Positions 47,595 through 58,578 of a stretch of DNA of 64,000 nt are shown here, piece after piece. Position 1 is the stretch's first letter. The number at the start of each line of letters is the position of its first letter. The stretch comes from CAWAMR01 sp963783095. Its GTDB lineage: Bacteria > Planctomycetota > Planctomycetia > Gemmatales > Gemmataceae. Below the pieces are notes generated by a model. The model ran no database searches. It was not told the DNA's origin and saw nothing but the letters and a program-made list of their open reading frames with translations. The position numbers were made by a program, and so were the translations under genes. The DNA is taken from NCBI GenBank assembly GCA_963783095.1, contig CAWAMR010000001.1, positions 496,001-560,000 of the forward strand. The letters are read 5' to 3'.

Positions 47595-48924
47595 TCAGAA
47601 CAACTCTTTGATCAACTCACCCGAATCGAGAATCTCGATGGGCCGGCCATCCGGGGCAACCAGTTGTTTGCGAGGATCGATTCCCAATGAATCGAAGACC
47701 GTGTAGGCGACATCCGCCGGGGCCACGGGCCGTTTGGTCACGTAACCACCTTGCTTGTCCGTGCTTCCGATCACATTGCCAGGCTGGACTCCAGCGCCCG
47801 CGAACAACAGCGATGCTGCCGGCCCCCAGTGATCGCGTCCGGTGTCCTTGTTGATCTTCGGCGAGCGGCCAAACTCACCCATCGCCACAACCAGCGTTTC
47901 AGAAAGCACGCCGCGATCGCTCAGGTCGTGAATCAGCGCGGAAAAACCGCGATCGAAGTCGGGCAGCTTGTTGCCCAGCCCATCCCAGATTTTAGCGTGA
48001 TGATCCCAGCCTCCAAAGTTGATGGTCACGAACTTCACACCGTTCTCGACCAGCCGGCGTGCCAGCAAACAACTTTGGCCGAAAGTCGTCCGACCATAGC
48101 GATTCCGCAGGCGATCCGATTCCTCATCCACGGCGAACGCTTTGCGTGCACCGCCGGAGAGCACCATCGACGTTGCCCGCTGGCGGAACTCATCGTAAGT
48201 GCTGATTTGATCGTTCGCGTGTACCGTTTTCGCCAAGCCATCGACGGTTTGCAGCAGCGACTCGCGGGATTCAGCGCGTTTGGCGGTCAGGCCATCTGCC
48301 GGAGCGACATCCTGAACCTTGTAATCCTTGGCATTCGGATCGCCGGCCTTGAACGATTCAAACCGCCCGCCGAGATAAGCGCTCTTGCCCAGTTCCCATG
48401 TGAAGGAAGGATTGCGCGGCACCGATACATAGGGCGGCAGCTTGCCGACAAAGCCCTTTTCGTGAGCGACCACCGCGCCGATGGCGGGATAATCGCCAAA
48501 CGCCGAACCGAATCGGCCCGACATGACCCAGTTGGTCGCGGTTTCGTGATGGTCGTTATTGTGCGCACCGGAACGTACGAGCGACACCTTGTCCATCGTC
48601 TGTGCCATCAACGGCAGCAGTTCGCCGACTTGAAGCCCGGAGACATTGGTGGCGATCGGCTTGTACTTGCCGCGAATCTCGGTGGGGGCATCAGGTTTTG
48701 GGTCGAAAGTGTCGTGATGCGAAAGCCCACCGCCCAGGTAGACGAGAATAACGGATTTGGCGCGATCGCCCGATTTGCGGGGTTTGGCGGGACTGGTTTC
48801 AGCTGCGCAAATAATCCGCGAGCGACAACCCGAAGGCACTCAGCCCGCCGACACAAAGAAAATCGCGACGGGAAGTCCCATCACAGGTGCGAGTTGCTTG
48901 TCTATTCAGGGAAATATCGAGCAT
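47595..48924 (-). CDS. DUF1501 Tat-exported protein (one frameshift near the N-terminus)
   Basis: About 442 residues. ATG 48922-48924 starts LDISLNRQATRTCDG, then the twin-arginine signal SRRDFLCVGGLSAFGLSLA. One indel near 48806 joins it to KSGDRAKSVILVYLGGGLSH, HDTFDPKPDAPTEIRG, RSGAHNNDHHETATNWVMSG, FVTINFGGWDHHAKIWDGLG, VVAMGEFGRSPKINKDTGRD and DHWGPAASLLFAGAGVQPGN, the normal DUF1501 (sulfatase-like fold) core. It lies 29 bp after the DUF1549/DUF1553 gene, the standard planctomycete pair. Cleavage substrate unknown; periplasmic. Confidence 0.87.
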
Positions 48925-48953
48925 CGGTGAATCTCAAAAGCTGTATAAGAGGG

Positions 48954-51173
48954 TCAATGATTAAACACAAAAGTCTTGGCGTTGAGCATGGCCCACATCA
49001 CATCCTGGAACGCTTCAGCGCGCGTTTTGTTCTTGCCGGTATATTCTTTGAGTTTACCACGTTCCTCGGCCGTTGGGATACGCGAAAGCGTCAGAAGAAA
49101 TAATTCCTCGATCAACTTGTCATCATCTTTGATCTCATTCATTAACTTCGTTAATCTACCATCGCCGGATTGAATCTTTCCAAACAATCCCGGCGAGTTC
49201 GACAAGTGCAAGACTTGCGGCATGGTCACATCTCCCATGCGCTCGCAGGCACAGGCCGTCACACGGTCGGAACGTCCAAAGACTGTCAGGAAGTAGGACG
49301 GTGAGCCGGGATCGGGCACTTGAATCGCTCGCATTCCCAGCGGATAACCGGGAAACTGTTCCGGAACCCCCGTGCAATAACTGATTGCGTCCAACAACAC
49401 CTCCGCCGGGATTCGACGTGCATACGAATGAGCGTAGAATCGGGTATCGGTCTGGTTGCCGGGCTGGGTCGAACTCGCAAGCTGATAGGTGCGCGAATTC
49501 AGGATCACGCGCATCAGTTGCTTCATGTCGTACTTCGAACTAACGAATTCCTTGTTCAGTGCTTCCCATAATGCGGGGTTCGAGGGCGGATTGGTTAGAC
49601 GAATGTCATCGACCGGCTCCACCAACCCGACTCCAAGATAGTGTTTCCAGATTCGATTTACCATCGCACCGCTGAACGTACCGTTTTTCGGATCGATCAT
49701 CCAGGCCACCAATTTCTGGCGAGGATCTTCCGTCGGAGCGATCGCGGCCTCCGATCGATCCAAAGGCTGGGCCTTGAGGAAATCACCCGTTCGCGGCTGG
49801 ACCACCCCAACCGGGCTTTTGCTCTGATTCGGATCGTGTGCGGATACTTTCAGAATCGTCGCGCCCATCTTCGGGTCTTTACGCTCCAGGCGGATGCGCG
49901 AAAAGAATCCGGCAAAGCGGTAGTAATCATCCTGAGTGTAGCGTTCGAGAGGATGATTATGGCACTGAGCGCAGCCAATGCGCGTACCAAGAAACGCTTG
50001 AGCGACCGAGGCGACGACTTCTGAGCGCTCGGCCTCGTTATGTTCGCCGACGGTCACGATGTAGTAACCGATCGCCGGTTGATCGATGGTTGAGCCGGTC
50101 GGCGTCAGCGCTGACTTCACCAGTTGATCCCAGGGACGATTCTCGGCAACCTGTTGCCGCATCCAGGTGTGAAAGGCGCGGACTCCCTTGGTCCCGCGAA
50201 CATCGTGATCGCGCTCCTTGCGGTTCTGGAAAAGATCGCACAAGAGCATCGTCCAATAATCGACAAATTCGGGTCGTTCCAGCAACGAATCAATCAGTTT
50301 GGCCCTCTTGCCCGTTGACTTATCGGCAAGGAATTGCCGCACCTCGTCAGGAGTGGGGAGCGTGCCGATCGAATCGATGAAAGCCCGTCGAATCCATTCC
50401 TCATCCGTGGTCAGTTCCGATGGTTCGATTCGCAACGCCGAAAGCTTGGCAAACACCGAATCATCGATGAAGTTGTTCCGGCGGGCGAATTTCTCGTTGG
50501 GGATTTCACTGACAAAAGGGACTGTAAGAATTGTGACGGCAACACCCGTTTGAAAGGCTGCGCGAATGGCCGTTTCACCGTTGCGAAGTGCCTTGGCGAC
50601 CGCGTTCTCGTTGACGGCAATCAATCCGGGATCGTTGGATTCAAACTTGGTCAGCCAGGTAACATCGCGACGGGAACCATCGCTAAAAGTGCCGAAGGCT
50701 TTGAGAGGTTGCTGTCCGCCAATCTTCAATGTTTGGGCCGAAGGTTCAACTTCCAACCGAATGAGGGTGGGGTCTTCTTTTTTCGGCGCGGGAACCCCAG
50801 CTTTGATCCAGTCGAGGAGCACTCGATAAGCGGGACTATCGACATCGAATATTTTGCCGCCCTCGTGCGGAGCCTGCCCGGTTGGTTTGCGAAGCAGCAG
50901 ACTGGCTTCGGGGTGGCTCAGATCGACCCGCCGACCATCGAACTCACGGGTCAAATAGCGATAATCCTGTTCGGGGGCATAGCCGCGCAAGGAAAGGCGA
51001 AAACCATTTTGACCAGATCCCTTGCCGTGGCAAGATCCCTGATTGCAGCCGGTGCGGGTCAGGACGGGAACAACATCGTTCAAAAACGACGGAACCGGCT
51101 CGGCAGCGCGGACGAGATTAGGACTCAGGAAAGGGGTCAGCCCAAATAATAGGGACAAGCAAAAGCGCGGCAT
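48954..51173 (-). CDS. PSCyt1 / BIG2 / DUF1549 / DUF1553 protein, intact
   Basis: 739 residues from ATG 51171-51173. Signal peptide MPRFCLSLLFGLTPFL. PSCyt1-like heme region CNQGSCHG with GFRLSLRGY and PHEGGKIF; BIG2-like segment (LKAFGTFSDGSRRDVTW); DUF1549 (LRIEPSELTTDEEWIRRAFI, FLGTRIGCAQCHNHPLERYT with CxxCH); DUF1553 (MVNRIWKHYLGVGLVEPVDD, IPAEVLLDAISYCTG, WAMLNAKTFVFNH). It is thought to be an exported cytochrome-like protein of planctomycetes; no biochemical role is established. It is upstream of DUF1501, same operon. It is about 30 percent shorter than the gene at 5370-8686. Confidence 0.92.
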   Translation of the reverse strand: MPRFCLSLLFGLTPFLSPNLVRAAEPVPSFLNDVVPVLTRTGCNQGSCHGKGSGQNGFRLSLRGYAPEQDYRYLTREFDGRRVDLSHPEASLLLRKPTGQAPHEGGKIFDVDSPAYRVLLDWIKAGVPAPKKEDPTLIRLEVEPSAQTLKIGGQQPLKAFGTFSDGSRRDVTWLTKFESNDPGLIAVNENAVAKALRNGETAIRAAFQTGVAVTILTVPFVSEIPNEKFARRNNFIDDSVFAKLSALRIEPSELTTDEEWIRRAFIDSIGTLPTPDEVRQFLADKSTGKRAKLIDSLLERPEFVDYWTMLLCDLFQNRKERDHDVRGTKGVRAFHTWMRQQVAENRPWDQLVKSALTPTGSTIDQPAIGYYIVTVGEHNEAERSEVVASVAQAFLGTRIGCAQCHNHPLERYTQDDYYRFAGFFSRIRLERKDPKMGATILKVSAHDPNQSKSPVGVVQPRTGDFLKAQPLDRSEAAIAPTEDPRQKLVAWMIDPKNGTFSGAMVNRIWKHYLGVGLVEPVDDIRLTNPPSNPALWEALNKEFVSSKYDMKQLMRVILNSRTYQLASSTQPGNQTDTRFYAHSYARRIPAEVLLDAISYCTGVPEQFPGYPLGMRAIQVPDPGSPSYFLTVFGRSDRVTACACERMGDVTMPQVLHLSNSPGLFGKIQSGDGRLTKLMNEIKDDDKLIEELFLLTLSRIPTAEERGKLKEYTGKNKTRAEAFQDVMWAMLNAKTFVFNH

Positions 51174-51257
51174 CCGGATACCTCGGAAGCGAAGCGTGGG
51201 AAGGTGGATGGTGTTGGGAGTGGAAGAAAACACCCTCCGGCAGGAATGATAGTTATC

Positions 51258-51428
51258 TTACTTTTTTCGAGATTGGATAACAAGTGAATTGAGCGAGTTC
51301 TTTTGGTGGTACGCGTCTCGCGTGCGTGTCAATTTCACCTGACAGCGCAGCGTGTTCTCTTCTTTCAACTGTTTTGTAAGTTTTTTGAGCGTTTGTTTGG
51401 TCAATTCGCGCGTTCGGATATTTGCCAT
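51258..51428 (-). CDS. Possible small coiled-coil protein
   Basis: 56 codons from ATG 51426-51428: MANIRTRELTKQTLKKLTKQ, then LKEENTLRCQVKLTRTRDA. The frame is open to a TAA about 60 bp upstream of the ATG and reads as coiled coil there too (KLKLLEDRLRDVEDEL), so the gene may be longer with a non-ATG start or a remnant. Low confidence. Confidence 0.3.
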   Translation of the reverse strand: MANIRTRELTKQTLKKLTKQLKEENTLRCQVKLTRTRDAYHQKNSLNSLVIQSRKK

Positions 51429-51800
51429 GAGTTCATCCTCGACATCGCGAAGGCGGTCTTCCAGAAGCTTGAGTTTGGCGAAAGTTTACCTGATCAGTGA
51501 TGTTTAGCTTTGTATTAGGTTCTTGCATCGCGTATTTGCAGCCCGCCGGACGGGCTCCATTCAACGCAAACCAAAACACTCTCTGCTTCAAACTAGCATC
51601 CTATCAAAAAGAAGTTCTTTGGAAGCAATTTGTGACATTTTGTTCGCTCTTACGGTTCGTTGCGGATTTGCGATTGAGCGGAGCCGCTTTCTCGTTGTTG
51701 TACGAACCACATAACTGAATTTCACATTATCAAATATACTGTATGCGTGTTCAAAAATGCAAGAGGAAATGTTCTAAAGAAGTGAGATTTATTCGCTAGG
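51429..51800. other. AT-rich gap of about 370 bp, no gene seen
   Basis: Located between the small coiled-coil frame and the toxin gene end. Short open frames on the plus strand lack protein-like character. No hairpin or repeat stands out. Confidence 0.4.
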
Positions 51801-52229
51801 TCAGTCCAGCCAATTCTCCACTCGCAACCCCGGCACTCGTTGGAAATCGCTTCGGTTGGCGGATAGCAGAAGTGCGTGCGTGACTAACGCGGTTGCGGCG
51901 ATTTTCAGATCCCTTGTGCCGATGCGAAGTTTCTGTCGACGGAGATCCTCAAATTGAAGGGCGGCAGCCTCATCGCACGGGACGATTTCGAACTCCTGGT
52001 AGAATTCGAACAGCAAGGCCAGCTCACGACAGCCGAGGATTTGCCGTAGCGACGACTTTTCTTTGGCGATCACGGCCAACCAGCCTCGCATCCGTTCCTC
52101 GACGGTCACTATGGTCACACCGATGGCCTCGGATTCCGCCACGGCTTTCAGTCGATCAATCAAACGACGACCCCGTTCGCTGTCGGGGTATTTCAGAAAG
52201 GTCGCATGATCCGTGTCGAGGAGAATCAT
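51801..52229 (-). CDS. PIN-domain toxin, VapC family
   Basis: 142 residues. PIN-domain acidic residues: LLDTDH at residues 3-8, the Glu pair in VTVEERMRGW (about 43-45), Asp in GTRDLKIAATAL (about 105) and SANRSDFQRVPGLRVENW at the end. This is the VapC layout of Mg-dependent RNases that cut tRNA or rRNA sites. The ATG overlaps the antitoxin stop by four bases (ATGA). Intact. Confidence 0.9.
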   Translation of the reverse strand: MILLDTDHATFLKYPDSERGRRLIDRLKAVAESEAIGVTIVTVEERMRGWLAVIAKEKSSLRQILGCRELALLFEFYQEFEIVPCDEAAALQFEDLRRQKLRIGTRDLKIAATALVTHALLLSANRSDFQRVPGLRVENWLD

Positions 52230-52438
52230 TCGGCCGACTCCTCGCGCTGAGCCGTCTCACGCTCAGCCTCACGCATTCGGAGGCATTCCTCATCGACTTC
52301 GCGCATGAACTCGCTGTTGCGGAACATCCCAACAACTTTGCGCCAGTCTTTCGGCGCGTGTTCGGACCCTTTCGTTGCGATGGCTTTCTCCAGCGCCTCT
52401 ACTCGATTGGCAAGAGATTCCAGTGTCAATTCGTTCAT
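52226..52438 (-). CDS. Antitoxin partner of the PIN toxin
   Basis: 70 residues: MNELTLESLANRVEALEKAI, KDWRKVVGMFRNSEFMREVD and a charged tail EECLRMREAERETAQREE. The helical N-terminal coiled coil plus the acidic C-terminus fit small antitoxins paired with planctomycete and cyanobacterial VapC-type toxins. No ribbon-helix-helix or AbrB motif is clear. Translationally coupled to the toxin. Confidence 0.75.
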   Translation of the reverse strand: MNELTLESLANRVEALEKAIATKGSEHAPKDWRKVVGMFRNSEFMREVDEECLRMREAERETAQREESAE

Positions 52439-52572
52439 AGACGTCTCCTTCGGTTGCTCCGATTACCTCAACCATTCTATATCGGCAGGTTCCCTTCTGT
52501 GAATCTTTTGGACATCCTCTTCGTGGAATCAGTCCACCAAGTGTGAGAACGACCACGGCTTGGATCACGCGC

Positions 52573-55500
52573 TCATTTGATTTCCCAAACAGCCCAGAAG
52601 CGATCCTCGCCGTTGAGTTTCCAGGTTGATTTCAGCACTTCGGTGTAACCCGACTTCGTCAGCTTGGCCGACTGGACTTCGTAGCCGGCGCGATCCATAT
52701 TGTGGTTGCACCAGAATGTCGTCGTTACTGCAGGCTTGTACCAGACACTATCCAAGCGGGAAGCACCATCCTTTTCATAGCCTTTGATCCGTTTCAACCG
52801 CCATCCTTTCGGCACCAGTTGATCGAAGGTCTTCTGGAATCCCTCGACGGTCTGCTCCGTGTAGGCCGTCTGAGGCGATTTCTCCCGCGGCATTGGAGCG
52901 ACTTCCGGGTACTTCGCCAACTCCGAGCGCCACTTGGCCGCGTCGTCCTTCTTGCCGGTTGCCACGTAAAGCTGCACCAGCCGATCGATCGCTTCACGGA
53001 TGCGATTGCTGCCCTGCGGCGGAATTGTCTTCTCGCGCTTTTTCATTCCCTCGTAGCCGGCCAGCAAGAGCGGTTCGGCCTCGGCGTACTTCTTTTGGCC
53101 CACCAGGGCTTCGCCGAGCATCGACTTCGTATTGAATGTTAGCCAGTTCTCGGCCTGTGTCTTCTCGCGGATGGCCAGGCATTCGCGGAGGAGCGGTTCG
53201 GCCTCGGCCCATTTTTTCTGCTCAAGGAGGCCCATGCCGATCTGGGCGAGCAGGCCGGCCAGTTGCGGGCTGTCCTTGGGAAGTGCTTTCCGAGCTTCGG
53301 GCAAGTGTTCGAGAAGCAAGTTGGCGAGCTTGGCGTTCTCGCCTGCCTTGATGTAGGCATCGATCAATTGCCCACCCACCCAGCGAAGCGAAGGATACTT
53401 CTTTGCGGCCAGATAGGCTTCTTCGAGCAGCGGAATTGCTTCCGCGAAACGGCCCGAGTCTTTGTAGTTCACGCCGAGGTTCCCAATGGTCTCAAGAGTT
53501 GCTGGGTGCTGCCGCCCAAGCTTCGCCTCACGACGCTTTAGTGTCTCCTCGAATAGCGGGATGGACTTGTCGAGTTGCCTCTGTTTCCAATAGGCAGCGG
53601 CGAGGTTGTTCATGGTCATAAGTTTGCCGGGATGATCGGGCCCAAGCTTGGCTTTCTGCAGCTTCAACGTCTCCTCGAAGAGCGGCAGAGCTATATGCAA
53701 TTTCCCGGCATCCAGATACGCACTGGCAAGGTTGCCCATGGTGGTGAGCGTGTCGGGATGATCGGGGCCGAGCTTCGCTTTCTTCAACTTCAACGTCTCC
53801 TCGAAGAGCGGCAGAGCCAGATCCAATTTCCGGGCAGCTTTATATGCAAGGGCGACATTGTTCATGGTGTTAAGCGTGTCGGGGCAATCGAGGCCCAGCT
53901 TGGCTTTCTGCAGTTTCAAGGTCTCCTCGAAGAGCGGCAGGGCTAGATCCAGCTTCCCGGAATCCAGATACGCCAGGGCGAGGTTGTTCATGGTGTTGAG
54001 CGTGTTGGGATGGTCGTAATTAATTTTGGCTTTCTGCAGTTTCAAGGTCTCCTCGAAAAGCGGCAGAGCTAGATCCAATTTCCCGGCAGCCCTATATGCA
54101 CTGGCGAGGTTGTTCATGGTGTTGAGCGTGTTGGGATGGTCGTAACCAAGTTTGGCTTTCTGCAGTTTCAAGGTCTCCTCGAAGAGCGGCAGAGCCAGAT
54201 CCAATTTCCCGGCAGCCCTATATGCACTGGCAAGGCTGCCCATGGTGGTGAGCGTGTCGGGATGATCGGGGCCAAGTTTGGCTTTCTGCAGTTTCAAGGT
54301 CTCCTCGAAGAGCGGCAGAGCCAGATCCAATTTCCCGGCAGCCTGATACGCAGTGGCAAGGTTCAACATGGCATTCTGATACGCACCGGTCAGGCCGTTC
54401 ATGGTGTTGCGCGTGCCGGGATTATCTGGGCCAAGCTTGGTTTTCGCGAGCTTGAATGTATTTTCGGCGAGCGGCAGGGACAGATCCAGCCTCCCGGCTT
54501 CCGTATACGCATGGGCAAGGTTGTTCATATTGTCCAGCGTTTTGAGATGATCGGCGCCGAGCTTGGCTTTCCTTAGCTTCAACGCCTCCTCAAAGAGCGG
54601 CAGGGCCTTATCCAGTTTCCCGGCATCCTGATACGCCCTGGCGAGATGGTTCATTATAGTCAGAGTGTTCGGATGATCGGGGCCGAGATTGACTTTCACG
54701 AGCTTGATCGTCTCCTCGAAGAGCGGCAGAGCCCGTTCATATTGCCCCGCAACCCTGTAAGCAAGCCCCAGGCTGTTTTGCGCATTCAGGGTCGCTTGTG
54801 CTTCCGGGCCAAACGCCTGGCGATGCAATTCGACGCTCCGCTCCAGGAACGGAATCGCCCGAAGGTATTCCCCAAGGGCGCGATAGGAGACCCCAATAAT
54901 CCAATTGAGTTCTGCCTCAGTGCGCGGGGCCAGGTTCTTGCGGACTTTCAGTTTCTCCGCTGCCCGATCGAGCAGTTCACGTAGCGTGGCATTGCGCGTC
55001 AGCTCTTCACCGCCAAACCGGCCCTGACCTTCCACGCTGGTCAATGCCAGGAAATCGTCCTTGACGAAGGCGGTAATTGCTTCGGCGTAGACGCGTTCTC
55101 GGGCTTCGTTGTCGCGGGCGGTTTCCGCATCTTCTTTGGCGCGGCGTTCGCTCTCGGCTCGCTTAGCTTCCGCCTTTCGGGCCTCTTCCGCTCTGTCGCG
55201 CTGTGCGCGAGCCTGCACGAGGCCCCAGGATGTGCCCGCGATGCCCAGCACCAGTAGCAGTAACACCGTCAACCCTGCTACCACCGGGCCACGATGCTTC
55301 TTCACAAACTTGCGCAAGCGATAGGTCGCCGACGGTGGTCCCGCGGCCACCGGTTCATCGGCGAGATAGCGCTGGATGTCCATCGATAGCCCGTTGGCCG
55401 TCTCGTAGCGCCGGCTGCGGTCTTTCTCCAAGCACTTCATCGCGATCCAATCCAGTTCGCCCTTCACAAACCGCCTGAGCTTGGCGGGTTCCATCTGTCG

Positions 55501-56519
55501 GTTCGCCGCCACCGTTGGTTTCGCTTCGTTCGAACTGAGACGACTCGACGGCGTGGGTGCTTCCTGCTCGCGAATCAGTCTCAACATTTCGTCCAGCCTG
55601 CCTTCTTGATCGACTCCCGCATGATCGGCGTCGTGCCCGTGAGCAGTTCATAGAGAATCACCCCCAAAGCATAGATGTCGGCGCGAGTGTCCACGTCTAC
55701 GGCGTTGAAATTGGCCTGCTCGGGGGCCATGTATAGCGGTGTGCCCATCACCGTGCCGAACGCCGTGAAAAGAGTTTTCTCGGTGAGTTGCAGCCCCGAC
55801 GTCGCCTTGGCCAGCCCGAAGTCGATGACCTTCGGCACCGCCTTATCGTCGTGGCTCTCCACGAGAATGTTGTTCGGCTTGAGATCGCGGTGGATGATCC
55901 CTTTCTGATGTGCATGTTGCACCGCCGAACAGATTTGCATGAACAGCTTGAGCCGATCGGCGATGTTGAGCTTGTGGGCGTCGCAATATTCCGTCAATGG
56001 GATGCCCTTCACCAGTTCCATGACGAAGTAAGGCTGTCCGGCATCGGTGGTGCCGGCGTCGAGCAGCTTGGCGATATGCGGGTGGTCCATCAGAGCGATG
56101 GCTTGCCGTTCGGCCTCGAAGCGCGACAGAATCGTTTTGGAACTGCCGCGCTCGACGCGGATCAGCTTGACCGCGACCCGGCGTTTCACCGGTTCGGTCT
56201 GGTCGGCCATCCAGACGCAGCCCATGCCCCCTTCGCCTATTTGCTGTAGAAGTTTGTACTTACCGGCGACAATGGTTCCGGCAACTGCAGCGGGAGCATC
56301 GGCAACGTTCCCGTTGGCGATTTCCGGCCCAGTGACCTCCCCGGCCGCCTGTCCGAGGAAAGCACCGACGCGCGAGTGCGCGGCCAAAAGTTTGTCGACG
56401 ATGGCGCGCAGAGCCGGGTTGTTGGCGCAGGCTTCGTCGAGGTAGGCGGCTTGCTCGGCGGGATTCTGCTTTTCGAGTGCTGCGAAAAAGATCGCTTCGG
56501 CGGGGGACATCTCGCTCAT
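52573..56519 (-). CDS. Serine/threonine kinase with TPR (kinesin-light-chain type) sensor region (one frameshift)
   Basis: About 1,315 codons. ATG 56517-56519. Kinase domain: QIGEGGMGCVWMAD, VAVKLIRVE, IIHRDLKPNNILVES, VIDFGLAKATS, GTPLYMAPEQ. Near 55585 one base is missing (IKKAG, then DEMLRLIREQE in the next frame), inside the kinase C-lobe. A membrane helix follows (VVAGLTVLLLLVLGIAGTSW), then a charged coiled coil of Arg/Glu/Ala, and about 14 TPR_12 units of 42 residues (GKLDLALPLFEETLKLQKAK type). A C-terminal domain ends in KLNGEDRFWAVWEIK. Likely a membrane kinase; the ECF sigma gene 57 bp upstream is its probable partner. Confidence 0.88.
53544..54425. repeat. Seven near-identical 126-bp tandem repeats inside the TPR kinase gene
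   Basis: Start points of the TCTCCTC mark at 53544, 53670, 53796, 53922, 54048, 54174 and 54300 are exactly 126 bp (42 codons) apart. A partial unit follows at about 54370-54410, where the protein reads GAYQNAMLNLATAYQAAG, a fusion of two half units. Confidence 0.85.
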
Positions 56520-56576
56520 GATTGGCTCCGGTAGAGGAATCCGTTACCATATTGGCGTAAACGGGCGCAAAACCCA

Positions 56577-57138
56577 TCACCGATTTTCAGAAAATTCATT
56601 TTCGAGGTCGGCAAAGAGCCATGCGCGAGCATAAGTCCACCATCGCTCGGCCGTGGGAACCGACACGCCCAGCGCTCTGGGCGGCTTCGGGGATCGTCAT
56701 CCCGGCGAAGAAGCGCAGAACGACCAATTCGGCTTTGCGAGGCTCCGCAACGGCGAACCGGGCCAGCGCCTCATCCAGGGCCAAAACATGATCCGGCGAA
56801 TCGATCCCACACACCACTTCTTCCAGTGGTACGCGCTCTCGACGTCCGCCCCGTTTTTGGGCGGTGCGCGCCCGAGCGTGATCGACGAGGATGCGCCGCA
56901 TCGCCTCGGCGGCGGCGCGCATGAAATGACTTCGCGACTCGAACGACGCCTGTTGCGTCAGACGAAGATAGGCTTCATGGACCAACGCGGTCGCATTGAG
57001 CGTGTGGTCCGGATTCTCCCCCATCATCTTCCCGGCCGCAAGCTTGCGCAACTCATCGTAGACGAGTGGCAGCAGCCCCGCCGCGGCCTTTGGGTCGCCG
57101 GCCTGGGCCAAGTCGAGCAAACGGGTCACTTCGGACAT
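56577..57138 (-). CDS. ECF RNA polymerase sigma factor, planctomycete TIGR02999-like (one frameshift)
   Basis: About 187 residues. ATG 57136-57138, MSEVTRLLDLAQAGDPKAAA. Region 2: LLPLVYDELRKLAAGKM, LNATALVHEAYLRLTQQ, SRSHFMRAAAEAMRRILVDH. Region 4: LDEALARFAVAEPRKAELVV and RFFAGMTIPEAAQ; one extra A near 56690 breaks the frame, and the restored frame gives LGVSVPTAERWWTYARAWLF with the terminus NEFSENR (TGA 56577-56579). The stretch VPTAERxWxxAxAWL is the DNA-binding helix of this ECF group. These factors are usually coded next to a Ser/Thr kinase, as here. Confidence 0.88.
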
Positions 57139-57207
57139 GCGGATCACGCGAGATTGTGAGGTGGATTCGGCCCGATCAGGATATGATTTTATTGAATCCG
57201 GTGGGTC

Positions 57208-57283
57208 GTGGGGTACGCGTCTCGCGTGCCCGTCAACCTCGCATTCGGCATCGGCGTACGGGCACGTGAGACCCGTACCCCAC
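57208..57283. repeat. Imperfect palindrome with 26-bp arms
   Basis: Arms 57208-57233 and 57258-57283 (GTGGGGTACGCGTCTCGC against the reverse complement of GTGAGACCCGTACCCCAC), spacer 24 bp, few mismatches. It lies between the start of the ECF gene and the end of the upstream glycosyltransferase-methyltransferase gene. Confidence 0.7.
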
Positions 57284-57310
57284 GGTGCTGGTCGCTGGAT
57301 TGCACCTGCC

Positions 57311-58562
57311 CTATCCTGTTCGCCAAATCCAGCAGAATCCAAGGACTTCAATCTGGTGCGGGTCGAAAACACTCAAGACGGCAGGCTGAACCTCGAATCG
57401 ACCCCAGTCGTGCCCAGCCAGCACACCGCCGGGACGAATCTTGGGTTTCCAGGCCAGTACATCGGAAAGGACGCTCTCCCAGTCGTGACTGCCGTCCAAA
57501 AAGACAAAGTCGATGGATCCGTCAGGATAGCGAGCTGCTGCTTCGGTGGAATCTGCCCGCACAACATGAATTTTCTCAGCGACTCCTCCGCGCTGCATAT
57601 TCGCTGCAAATTCAGTGTAGACATCGGTGTGCTTCAGGATCGTTTCATGTATCGCTTCCCCTTTTCCACCTTGCCAGTGATCGACAACATCGTGTCGGAT
57701 TGATTTTCCAGACCGGAGAATCTCGATCGCCAGATACGCGGTGCTCCGCCCAAACCATGCGCCGACCTCGACAAAATGAGCCTTTTCTGGAGCTTCTCGG
57801 ACAATACGCGCGTACAGTTCCTGGTAATCGAACCAGCCGGGAATCCACTCGAAAAAGTGTTCCGGCTTTGTTTCCGGATTAGAATCGGCACGATAAAAGG
57901 GATCGAAGTCGAGCGCCCTGTGATACCATCCTCCCCACGTGCTGGTGACGGGTACATGTTGAATGAGACTGGGAACATGAGCGATGAGTCGGCGGGATGC
58001 GCGGGCAGCTACCTGACCGATGAAATGATCCCAATGGGGGTTCGGATTCCATTCGTGCAGGATCTGACAAAGCGCCTGATGGGAGAGCACGATCGCCTGC
58101 GCGCCAAAAAAATGTTCGGGCGTGGTTGGGAGAAAGCGGTTCTTCCAGCAAAGAGCGAGATCCGCATCCGGCGAAGGAGTGATGCCGGGGTTGTAGAGTG
58201 ATCCCATCCACAACCAACCCTTGCACACGGGCAACCATTCCAAAAGGTTATGGCGAATTTGGAAGTTAAACAGCAGATCATCTTCCAGGAATAGTGCATA
58301 ATCGGCACCATCCTTCAGCGCCCGCGTCAACATGCGATGGGCGTTGACCGCGATACGCTGGGGAGATCGGCCCCCTTCGCCATAATCCCACTGGACGGAT
58401 GGGGCTTCTCCCCAATCTGTCGCGCCACCGCTGCAGCGTCGCTTCGCAAGTTTCCCGCCTCGATTCGCACGAATACATATAGGCACGAATCGAAGGCAAT
58501 GAAACCGCGTCGGCATTCGACGTCGGGGAAAACGAATCGGCGGCGAGTGTCGTCTCGAGCAT
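57311..58562 (-). CDS. Glycosyltransferase fused to a class I methyltransferase (one frameshift)
   Basis: About 416 residues. ATG 58560-58562 opens AADSFSPTSNADAVSLPS and IRAYMYSCESRRETCEATLQ; near 58425 the frame changes and continues GRSPQRIAVNAHRMLTRALK, DYALFLEDDLLFNFQIRHN (ExDD nucleotide-sugar site) and EHFFGAQAIVLSHQALCQIL. From about residue 240 there is a SAM-binding fold: AHFVEVGAWFGRSTAYLAIE (motif I, ExGxxxGxS), HVVRADSTEAAARYPDGSI, DFVFLDGSHDWESVLSDVLA and IRPGGVLAGHDWG, the Methyltransf_24 pattern. A bifunctional enzyme for making a methylated glycan is likely. Cytosolic. Confidence 0.8.
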
Positions 58563-58578
58563 GAGAATCCAGCGCGAA

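Noticed and set aside
53544..54425. 126-bp repeats as a CRISPR or satellite array
   Set aside because: Period is exactly 42 codons and the frame encodes TPR_12 units.
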